Positions 15,886-23,953 of a stretch of 43,063 bases of DNA are shown piece after piece (position 1 is the first letter of the stretch; each line of letters opens with the position of its first letter). Both the position numbers and the translations under genes were made by a program. This DNA is from Mesorhizobium sp. M7A.F.Ca.US.006.01.1.1 (lineage in GTDB: Bacteria; Pseudomonadota; Alphaproteobacteria; Rhizobiales; Rhizobiaceae). The notes under the pieces were generated by a model. The model was not told where the DNA came from. It worked only from the letters and a program-made list of their open reading frames with translations, and made no database searches. The stretch covers positions 1 through 43,063 of the forward strand of contig NZ_RZQL01000024.1 of assembly GCF_003997935.1 (NCBI RefSeq). The letters run 5' to 3'.

Positions 15886-17067
15886 ATGGCATCAGCAGAC
15901 CAGACCCGCAAGACCGCATCCGGGGATAGTGGCAAAGCCGCATCCGGGGATAGTGGCAAGACCACACCCGGTGTCAGCGACGATGTCGCATCCCGCCTGC
16001 TCAGCTGGTACGATGTGCATCACCGTGAGTTGCCGTGGCGCATCACACCAATTGAGCATGCGCGCGGCGTGCGGCCTGATCCCTACCGCATCTGGCTCTC
16101 CGAGGTCATGCTGCAGCAGACCACCGTCGAGGCGGTGAAGGCTTATTTCAGGGTTTTCGTCGAGAAATGGCCCGATGTCGAGGCACTGGCCGCGGCGCCC
16201 ACCGAGGACGTGATGAAGGCCTGGGCCGGGCTCGGCTACTATTCCCGCGCCCGCAATCTCAAGGCCTGTGCCGATCTTGTGGCCGCGCGTGGCGGCCGGT
16301 TTCCCGACACGGAGACTGGGTTGAGAGAACTGCCCGGCATCGGCGCCTATACGTCGGCGGCCATCACGGCGATTGCCTTCGACCGCCCCGCCGCCGTTGT
16401 CGACGGCAATGTCGAACGCGTGATCTCCCGGCTGTTTTCGATTACTACCCCGCTCAGCGAGGCCAAGCCCGAGATCCGCGCCCATGTCGAGCGCATGGTG
16501 CCCGGGACAAGGCCTGGCGACTTCGCCCAGGCGATGATGGATCTCGGCGCCACCATCTGCACGCCACGCCGGCCACGCTGCATGCTGTGCCCGCTGCGCG
16601 AGGACTGCGACGCCGTCGTTTCAGGCGATCCCGAGCACTTCCCGGTGCGCCTGCCCAAGGCCGACAAGCCGCAGCGGCACGGCGCGGCCTTTGTCGCCGT
16701 ACGGGCCGACGGGGCCATCCTTCTGCGCAAACGGGCGGAGAAGGGCTTGCTCGGCGGCATGACCGAGGTGCCGACGACAGGCTGGACCGCGCGCATCGAT
16801 GGGGCAATCATGGAAGCGGCCGCGCCCTTTCCAGCCGACTGGCGGCATGCGGGCCGCATTGCGCATGTCTTCACGCATTTCGCTCTCCAACTCGAAGTCT
16901 TTCACGCTCACATCAAAGGTGATGCGCCAGACGGGCATTTCTGGTCGCTCGCCCACGAGATTTCCGGTGAGGCGCTGCCGACTGTCATGAAAAAGGCAAT
17001 CGAGGCTGCGATACCCGGCGCGACGAAAAAGCCGTCGCTACACAGTGCAAAGAGGCCCCATGACTGA
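15886..17067 (+). CDS. mutY: A/G-specific adenine glycosylase MutY
   Basis: A 393-residue base-excision enzyme that removes adenine opposite 8-oxoguanine. The catalytic Glu73 lies in SEVMLQQT, followed by the helix-hairpin-helix LPGIGAYTSAAI, catalytic Asp near 172 in AVVDGN, and the [4Fe-4S] cysteines at 225, 232, 235 and 241 (C-x6-C-x2-C-x5-C). The C-terminal Nudix-like domain begins near residue 265. The first 30 residues hold a tandem ASGDSGK repeat and are not part of the conserved enzyme. The stop overlaps the start of the next HAD gene by eight bases. Confidence 0.96.
   Translation: MASADQTRKTASGDSGKAASGDSGKTTPGVSDDVASRLLSWYDVHHRELPWRITPIEHARGVRPDPYRIWLSEVMLQQTTVEAVKAYFRVFVEKWPDVEALAAAPTEDVMKAWAGLGYYSRARNLKACADLVAARGGRFPDTETGLRELPGIGAYTSAAITAIAFDRPAAVVDGNVERVISRLFSITTPLSEAKPEIRAHVERMVPGTRPGDFAQAMMDLGATICTPRRPRCMLCPLREDCDAVVSGDPEHFPVRLPKADKPQRHGAAFVAVRADGAILLRKRAEKGLLGGMTEVPTTGWTARIDGAIMEAAAPFPADWRHAGRIAHVFTHFALQLEVFHAHIKGDAPDGHFWSLAHEISGEALPTVMKKAIEAAIPGATKKPSLHSAKRPHD
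15914..15959 (+). repeat. Tandem 24-bp repeat inside the mutY N-terminus
   Basis: The 22-base string from 15914 to 15935 recurs exactly at 15938-15959 with a period of 24. In frame it encodes ASGDSGK twice, in a low-complexity leader before the glycosylase domain. It is a candidate slippage site where copy number may vary without breaking the frame. Confidence 0.8.
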
Positions 17068-17671
17068 AATACGCCACATCGTTTTCGACATCGGCCGCGT
17101 GCTGATCCACTACGATCCCAACATTCCGTTCAGCCGCCTCATTCCGGATGCCGAAGAGAGAAAGTGGTTTTTCGACAATGTCTGCACGCATGATTGGAAC
17201 ATCGAGCAGGATCGCGGCCGGACCTGGGAAGAGGCTGAGGCGTTGCTGATCGCGGACCATCCCGATCACGCGGAAAACATCCGCGCTTTCCGCCGCCATT
17301 GGCACGAGATGGTGCCACATGCCTATGACGATAGCGTCGCCATCATGGTCGGTCTGATCGAGAGCGGCCACGACGTGACCATGCTGACCAATTTTGCCAG
17401 CGACACGCTGGCCGAGGCCCGCGAACGCTTCGATTTTCTCAATCGTCCGCGCGGCGTCACCATCTCGGGCGAAATCGGCCTGATCAAGCCGGATCGCGGC
17501 ATCTACGATCACCACGTCGCCGCCTTCGGCCTCGAACCGTCGGCCACGCTGTTCATCGATGATAGCCAGAAGAACGTCGACGGCGCCAAGGCGGCAGGCT
17601 GGCAATCGGTGCTGTTCACCGACGCAAAGACGCTTCAGGCAGACCTTGAACGTCTCGGAATCAAGGCCTGA
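17060..17671 (+). CDS. HAD-superfamily hydrolase (HAD-IA, YihX-like)
   Basis: A 203-residue HAD phosphatase-like protein. Motif I is IVFDIGRVLIHYDP; motif II is MLTNFAS, where the Thr is the usual Ser/Thr; motif III is the lysine of GLIKPDRGIYDH; motif IV is LFIDDSQKNV. Motif I has D-x-G in place of D-x-D, as seen in the YihX/epoxide-hydrolase N-domain subgroup, so phosphatase activity is not certain. ATG 17060 follows AAGAGG and overlaps the mutY stop, so the two are translationally coupled. Confidence 0.87.
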   Translation: MTEIRHIVFDIGRVLIHYDPNIPFSRLIPDAEERKWFFDNVCTHDWNIEQDRGRTWEEAEALLIADHPDHAENIRAFRRHWHEMVPHAYDDSVAIMVGLIESGHDVTMLTNFASDTLAEARERFDFLNRPRGVTISGEIGLIKPDRGIYDHHVAAFGLEPSATLFIDDSQKNVDGAKAAGWQSVLFTDAKTLQADLERLGIKA

Positions 17672-17675
17672 TTTG

Positions 17676-17728
17676 AATCGCTTCGCGCGATCCGTTGAGC
17701 CTTTGAATCAACGGCATTCGAAGCAATT
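17676..17728. terminator. Compound hairpin between convergent HAD and ccrM genes
   Basis: An outer stem of AATCGCTTCG (17676-17685) with CGAAGCAATT (17719-17728) has nine Watson-Crick pairs and one mismatch. It encloses an inner stem CCGTTGA (17692-17698) with TCAACGG (17708-17714). Two GAATC sites, which fit the CcrM target GANTC, lie in it at 17675-17679 and 17705-17709. It is most likely a bidirectional terminator. Confidence 0.55.
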
Positions 17729-18918
<1,190 letters not shown>

Positions 18919-19046
18919 CGATCAGCGTAAATATTCCGTGAAGGCCAAGGGACGGGTGTGGCGAATTTGCGAAGGCGGCCCTGTTGGTGTATGCGCGCGG
19001 CCTGAGCCTTCCGAGGCCATCTCGCCCTCCCATTGTCCGGATCACC

Positions 19047-19733
19047 ATGCCCCAGCCAGACCTTGTCATCTTCGATTGCGACGGCGTGCTCGTCGATTCC
19101 GAGATCATCGCCGCCCGCGTCGAGGCGGAGCTGCTGACCTTGGCGGGATACGAGATATCAGCCGAGGAACTCGCGGAGACCTATGCCGGACTGACCTTCA
19201 AGGACATCATGATGCGGGTCGAAGAGAAGTCGAGCATCCCGTTCCAGGCCACGCTCATCGACCGCGCCAGGGAGCTGGTCGACCGCAAACTGCGCAGCGA
19301 CGTCCGCGCCATCGATGGCGCGCGCGAGGCGGTCGCCGCGGTCACGGTGCCGCGCTGCGTCTGTTCGAATTCACGCTCCGAGCGGATCGAATTCATGCTG
19401 GAGAAGGTGCATCTTCTGCCGTTTTTCACCGGCCGGATTTTTTCGGCGATGGAAACACCGACCGGGAAAACGAAACCGGCGCCGGACGTGTTCCTGTTCG
19501 CGGCGGAGAAACTCAACGTCAACCCGGCGAACACGTTCGTCATCGAGGATTCCGTGCACGGCGTCCACGGCGCAAGGGCGGCAGGCATGCGGGTGATCGG
19601 CTTCACCGGAGCCTCCCACAGCTATCCCGGCCATGCCGACGCGCTCACCGAGGCCGGCGCCGAAACGGTGATCCGCCGCTGGGCGGAGTTGAAAAGCGTG
19701 ATCGCGGCGCTGTCGGAGTGGTCGGACGCCTGA
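19047..19733 (+). CDS. HAD-superfamily hydrolase (HAD-IA, phosphoglycolate phosphatase/beta-phosphoglucomutase-like)
   Basis: A 228-residue HAD-IA phosphatase with all four motifs. Motif I is VIFDCDGVLVDSE with both aspartates; motif II is CVCSNSRSERI; motif III is the lysine of GKTKPAPDVFLFAAEKL; motif IV is FVIEDSVHGVHGARAAGM. The cap domain between motifs I and II is helical (subclass IA). The substrate may be a sugar phosphate or phosphoglycolate but cannot be fixed from sequence. ATG 19047 starts the conserved part. Confidence 0.9.
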   Translation: MPQPDLVIFDCDGVLVDSEIIAARVEAELLTLAGYEISAEELAETYAGLTFKDIMMRVEEKSSIPFQATLIDRARELVDRKLRSDVRAIDGAREAVAAVTVPRCVCSNSRSERIEFMLEKVHLLPFFTGRIFSAMETPTGKTKPAPDVFLFAAEKLNVNPANTFVIEDSVHGVHGARAAGMRVIGFTGASHSYPGHADALTEAGAETVIRRWAELKSVIAALSEWSDA

Positions 19734-19736
19734 GAA

Positions 19737-19756
19737 GCGTGCGCCGCGACGCACGC
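19737..19756. terminator. Hairpin between convergent HAD and lipoprotein genes
   Basis: GCGTGCG (19737-19743) pairs with CGCACGC (19750-19756) across six bases in the 42-base gap between two convergent genes. No T-run is present, so it is a candidate bidirectional terminator. Confidence 0.45.
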
Positions 19757-19775
19757 CCTACGCAACCGCCGGAAT

Positions 19776-20504
19776 CTAGTTCGTCGCGGCGGCTCTCTTC
19801 CTCTGCTTCTTCTTCGGCTTGTCCACCGTTGCCTTATGCGCGGTTTCGTCATAGCCGGCAAAGGCCTGATAGTCCTGCGCCGTCGGCTCGGGCACGACAA
19901 TATTGGAATCGGTGAAGACGAACTGCGTGGCGACCGAAGGATCGGTGACCTGGACCTGATACTGGTGGAGCTGCGAGTAAAGGACCTCGGTGCCATGCAT
20001 CACAGCCGTGCGGATGGGCATGGTGATGGTGCCTGGAGAAAACTTCGGTCCGGGGACAATCTTGCCTGCGACCGCGATCTTCATCGTCAGCTGGCCGTTG
20101 GCACGGCTGCAGTCGCGTGTCACGTCGCTGACCGATGCCTGGTAGATGATGTTGGCCGATTCGTCGGGCGGAGTTGCAGCCGCGGCGTCAGCCTCGGCCT
20201 GGGCCGCGGCATCCTGCGCGGCGTCGCCGGTCTTCTTGATCCTGGGCTTGGGCTTCTGAGCTTCCTTGGAATAGGTATTGAAGAAAGCCGTGCCGTCCCG
20301 CACCGTCACCCTGGGACAATAGGCCTGCAGCTGGCTGGCCAGTATCTTGGGATCCTGCGGCGGCGGTGGCGCCGTTGGATCTTTCTTGCCTATGCCGAGG
20401 TTCAGGATGCCATTGTCGCCCGATTGGCAGCCGGCGGCGGCGATCATAAAGCCGGTGAGCGCAAGACCCGCCAAAAAGCGACCACTGAATGTACGAAACG
20501 CCAT
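19776..20504 (-). CDS. Conserved lipoprotein of unknown function
   Basis: A 242-residue exported protein. The signal sequence has a lipobox (MIAAAGC), predicting a lipid-modified cysteine and membrane anchoring. After a proline-rich linker (TAPPPPQDP) comes a domain with YCPRVTVRDGTAFFNTY, an Ala/Asp-rich insert, and a beta-rich half with SDVTRDCSRANGQLTMKIAVAGKIVPGPKFSPG. The end is Lys/Arg-rich. I recall this type as widespread in Rhizobiales but know no function. Start MAFRTF at 20504 is preferred over the upstream methionine because it gives a clean signal peptide. Confidence 0.78.
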   Translation of the reverse strand: MAFRTFSGRFLAGLALTGFMIAAAGCQSGDNGILNLGIGKKDPTAPPPPQDPKILASQLQAYCPRVTVRDGTAFFNTYSKEAQKPKPRIKKTGDAAQDAAAQAEADAAAATPPDESANIIYQASVSDVTRDCSRANGQLTMKIAVAGKIVPGPKFSPGTITMPIRTAVMHGTEVLYSQLHQYQVQVTDPSVATQFVFTDSNIVVPEPTAQDYQAFAGYDETAHKATVDKPKKKQRKRAAATN

Positions 20505-20633
20505 GAAACTGCACTTCCCTCTCGCAAAGCTGGTGACGTATATCAACCGCGCGGCAAAAATGCGACTGAGCCAACGCAGAAATTAACCACCTTGCGGTGG
20601 ACGGAAAAAGCCAGGCAGTAACGGAATTGTGAC

Positions 20634-22031
20634 ATGCACTATGTGAGTACCCGCGGGGAAGCCCCCGTTCTTGGATTTTCCGACGCCGTGCTGGCTGGGC
20701 TGGCGCGCGACGGCGGGCTGTACGTGCCGCGCGAGTGGCCACAGTTTTCCGCCGCCGAGATCCGCACCATGCGCGGCCTTGCCTATCCCGACCTTGCCAT
20801 CCGCGTGCTGTCGCCGTTCCTTGGCGACGAGATCCCGCCGCCCGTTATCGAGCGTCTGGTGCGCGAAGCCTATGCCACCTTCCGCCACGAGGCCGTCTGC
20901 CCGCTGGTGCAAACCGGCCCCAACACCTTCATCCTGGAACTCTTCCACGGGCCGACGCTCGCCTTCAAGGATGTGGCGATGCAGCTTCTGGCCCGGCTGA
21001 TGGACCATGTGCTTACCGAACGCGACCAGCACGCCACCATCGTCGGCGCCACTTCGGGCGATACCGGCGGGGCGGCCATCGATGCCTTTGCCGGTCGCAG
21101 CCGGACCGACATCTTCATCCTTTTCCCGCATGGCCGCGTCTCGCCGGTGCAGCAGCGGCAAATGACGACGTCGGCGGCTGCAAACGTCCATGCGCTGGCG
21201 ATCGAAGGCAATTTCGACGATTGCCAGGGCCTGCTCAAGGACATGTTCAACGATCACGGCTTTCGCGACCGGGTGGCGCTTTCGGGCGTCAATTCGATCA
21301 ACTGGGCCCGCATCATGGCCCAGATCGTCTATTATTTCTCCTCGGCGCTGTCGCTCGGCGCGCCGGACAGGCCGGTTTCCTTCACCGTGCCGACCGGCAA
21401 TTTCGGCGATATCTTCGCCGGCTACGCCGCCAAGAAGATGGGCTTGCCGATCGATCGGCTGGTCATCGCCACCAATGACAACGACATCCTGGCACGGACC
21501 TTCTCGACCGGCGAATACCGCACCAAGGGCGTCTTTGCGACCACGTCGCCGTCGATGGATATCCAGGTGTCGTCGAATTTCGAACGCCTGCTGTTCGAGG
21601 CCTCCGGCCGTGACGCGGCGACTGTGCGGCGCTACATGGACGGCCTGAAGCAGTCCGGTGCTTTCACCATCGAACCCCAGCAAATCACCGGGATGCGGTC
21701 TGAATTCGACGCCGGCCGCGCTGATATGGACGAGGTCGCCGCGACCATCCGCTCGACGCTCGCGGCCAGCAACTATCTGCTCGATCCGCACACCGCGGCA
21801 GCCGTGCATGTCGCTGCGGGCAAGGCGTCAGGCGCCGTGCCGATGGTGGTGCTGGGTACCGCGCACCCGGCAAAATTCCCGGCCGCCGTCGAAGCCGCCA
21901 GCGGCGTGTCGCCCGCACTGCCCGCATGGCTAGGTGGGTTGATGACATCGGAGGAAAAATACACGGTACTTCCATCCGACCTGAAAATGGTGGAAGATTA
22001 CGTCGGCCGCCGCGCGCGGGCGGCGCGTTAG
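20634..22031 (+). CDS. thrC: Threonine synthase
   Basis: A 465-residue PLP enzyme converting O-phosphohomoserine to threonine, of the long threonine-synthase class. It begins MHYVSTRGEAPVLGFSDAVL with the family-typical ARDGGLYVP. The PLP lysine is in LAFKDVAMQ, followed by VGATSGDTGGAAI for phosphate/cofactor binding and VPTGNFGDIFAGYAAKKMG. The partner homoserine kinase gene is elsewhere in this window (30228-31190, minus). It is the first gene of a close plus-strand run with the M16 peptidase 14 bases downstream. Confidence 0.96.
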   Translation: MHYVSTRGEAPVLGFSDAVLAGLARDGGLYVPREWPQFSAAEIRTMRGLAYPDLAIRVLSPFLGDEIPPPVIERLVREAYATFRHEAVCPLVQTGPNTFILELFHGPTLAFKDVAMQLLARLMDHVLTERDQHATIVGATSGDTGGAAIDAFAGRSRTDIFILFPHGRVSPVQQRQMTTSAAANVHALAIEGNFDDCQGLLKDMFNDHGFRDRVALSGVNSINWARIMAQIVYYFSSALSLGAPDRPVSFTVPTGNFGDIFAGYAAKKMGLPIDRLVIATNDNDILARTFSTGEYRTKGVFATTSPSMDIQVSSNFERLLFEASGRDAATVRRYMDGLKQSGAFTIEPQQITGMRSEFDAGRADMDEVAATIRSTLAASNYLLDPHTAAAVHVAAGKASGAVPMVVLGTAHPAKFPAAVEAASGVSPALPAWLGGLMTSEEKYTVLPSDLKMVEDYVGRRARAAR

Positions 22032-22045
22032 GGAGTAGTAGCCAT

Positions 22046-23338
22046 ATGGGTGTTGAGGTAAGCCGTCTGTCGAACGGCCTGACAGTCGCCACCGAAACCC
22101 TTCAAAGCATCGAATCGGTTGCCCTTGGTGCCTGGGTCAAGTCGGGTGCCCGCAATGAACGCGACGACGAGCATGGCATGGCCCATCTGCTCGAGCACAT
22201 GGCGTTCAAGGGCACGAAAAGGCGGAGCGCTTTCGAAATCGCCTCGGAGATCGAGGACGTCGGCGGCGAGATCAACGCTGCCACCAGCGTCGAGACCACC
22301 TCCTACTATGCCAGGGTGCTCTCCGACGACGTGCCGCTGGCCGTCGACATTCTTGCCGACATCCTGCAGGAGTCCGAATTCGACCCGCAGGAACTCGAAC
22401 GCGAACAGCATGTGATCCTGCAGGAGATCGGCGCTGCGCACGACACGCCCGACGACATCGTCTTCGACCGTTTCACGGAAACCGCCTATCGCCATCAGAC
22501 GATTGGGCGCTCCATTCTCGGCACGCCCGAAACGGTCAAATCCTTCACCTCCAAGCAACTCCACGACTTCATCGAGCGGCAATACGGCGCCGAGCGCATG
22601 GTGATTGTCGCCGCCGGCGACATCAAGCATGACAATTTCGTGCGCGAGGTCGAAAAGCAGCTCGGCGGCTTCCGCAGCAAGGCCGACAGCACCATCCCGC
22701 AATATGCGCAATATGTCGGCGGCGACTTCCGTGAGGACCGCGACCTGATGGACGCGCAGATCGTGCTGGGGTTCGAGGGTCGTGCCTATCATGTGCGCGA
22801 CTTCTATGCCTCGCAGGTGCTGTCGATGATCCTCGGCGGCGGCATGTCGTCGCGCCTGTTCCAGGAGGTCCGGGAGAAGCGCGGCCTGTGTTATTCGGTC
22901 TATGCCTTCCATTGGGGCTTTTCCGACACCGGCGTCTTCGGCGTCCATGCCGCCACCGGCCAGAGCGACATCGCCGAACTGGTGCCTGTCATCATCGACG
23001 AACTGCAGAAGGCCGGCGAGAAGATCCTGCAGGAGGAGCTCGACCGCGCGCGCGCCCAATATCGCGCCGGGCTGATCATGTCCGCCGAAAGCCCGGCCAG
23101 CCGGGCTTCGCAGATCGCACGGCAACTGCTTCTGTTCGGCCGGCCGATCGCCAAGGAGGAACTGATGGAACGGCTGTCGGCGCTGACGATCGAGCGGCTG
23201 ACCGATCTGTCGTCGCGACTGTTCTCGACCAAGCCGACGCTTACCGCTGTCGGGCCTGTGGGTACGCTGGCGCCATACGAGGCGATCCTCGAATCGCTCG
23301 CGGGCACGCAGACCACGGCCCGTAAGCTCGCCGTCTAA
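22046..23338 (+). CDS. M16-family zinc peptidase (mitochondrial processing peptidase-like)
   Basis: A 430-residue insulinase/MPP-like peptidase. The inverted zinc motif HxxEH is HLLEH at residues 47-51, with the later glutamate in the EINAATSVETTSYYARV region. The usual C-terminal glycine-rich segment is SMILGGGMSSRLFQEVREKRGLCYSVYAF. ATG 22046 has GGGAG upstream. Pairing with threonine synthase is common in alphaproteobacteria. The physiological substrate is unknown; a cytoplasmic location is likely because no signal peptide is present. Confidence 0.93.
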   Translation: MGVEVSRLSNGLTVATETLQSIESVALGAWVKSGARNERDDEHGMAHLLEHMAFKGTKRRSAFEIASEIEDVGGEINAATSVETTSYYARVLSDDVPLAVDILADILQESEFDPQELEREQHVILQEIGAAHDTPDDIVFDRFTETAYRHQTIGRSILGTPETVKSFTSKQLHDFIERQYGAERMVIVAAGDIKHDNFVREVEKQLGGFRSKADSTIPQYAQYVGGDFREDRDLMDAQIVLGFEGRAYHVRDFYASQVLSMILGGGMSSRLFQEVREKRGLCYSVYAFHWGFSDTGVFGVHAATGQSDIAELVPVIIDELQKAGEKILQEELDRARAQYRAGLIMSAESPASRASQIARQLLLFGRPIAKEELMERLSALTIERLTDLSSRLFSTKPTLTAVGPVGTLAPYEAILESLAGTQTTARKLAV

Positions 23339-23353
23339 GCCCCTCGAAGCGTC

Positions 23354-23950
23354 GTGTTCGCGCTCCCTTTCTTTCGCCGCGACCTGCCGGCGCTGAAAGG
23401 CGACCGCGTCACGCTGCGCGTGCCGTTCACCAACGACTACCGCGAGTGGGCGGCGGTGCGCGGCGAAAGCCGAGCCTTCCTCGAACCCTGGGAGCCACGC
23501 TGGACTCCCGACGAACTCGACCGCAACGCATGGCGGCTGCGCATCAGCCGCTACCGCGAGGATTATGCTCAGGGAACCGCTATCGCCTTCTTCATCTTCG
23601 AGAGGAGCAGTGGCAAGCTGGCCGGCGGCATCACGCTCGGCAACATACGCCATGGCGTCTCGCAGAGCGGCCATGTCGGCTACTGGATCGGCGAGCGCTT
23701 CGGCGGCCGCGGCCTGATGACCGATGCGGTCAAGGTGGTGGCCCGCTTCGCCTTCGATACGCTGAGGTTGCACCGGATCGAAGCGGCTTGTATTCCCGAC
23801 AATATCCGGTCGATCCGCGTGCTTGAAAAAGCCGGATTCCGGCGCGAAGGACTGCTGCGATCCTATCTCAGGATCAACGGCATCTGGCAGGACCACTACC
23901 TCTACGCCCGGATCGCGGACGATCCGCCGGGCGTTGGAACGAAGGACTGA
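23354..23950 (+). CDS. GNAT N-acetyltransferase, RimJ-like
   Basis: A 198-residue GNAT protein of the RimJ/RimL (Acetyltransf_3) type. Visible features are RVTLRVPFTNDYREWAAVR at the N-terminus, the strand and acetyl-CoA loop GHVGYWIGERFGGRGLMTDAVKVV, and the final RIEAACIPDNIRSIRVLEKAGFRREG. The family acetylates ribosomal protein N-termini or small molecules. The start is GTG 23354, 15 bases after the peptidase gene. It ends three bases before the next gene, so the run looks like one operon. Confidence 0.88.
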   Translation: MFALPFFRRDLPALKGDRVTLRVPFTNDYREWAAVRGESRAFLEPWEPRWTPDELDRNAWRLRISRYREDYAQGTAIAFFIFERSSGKLAGGITLGNIRHGVSQSGHVGYWIGERFGGRGLMTDAVKVVARFAFDTLRLHRIEAACIPDNIRSIRVLEKAGFRREGLLRSYLRINGIWQDHYLYARIADDPPGVGTKD

Positions 23951-23953
23951 TTT

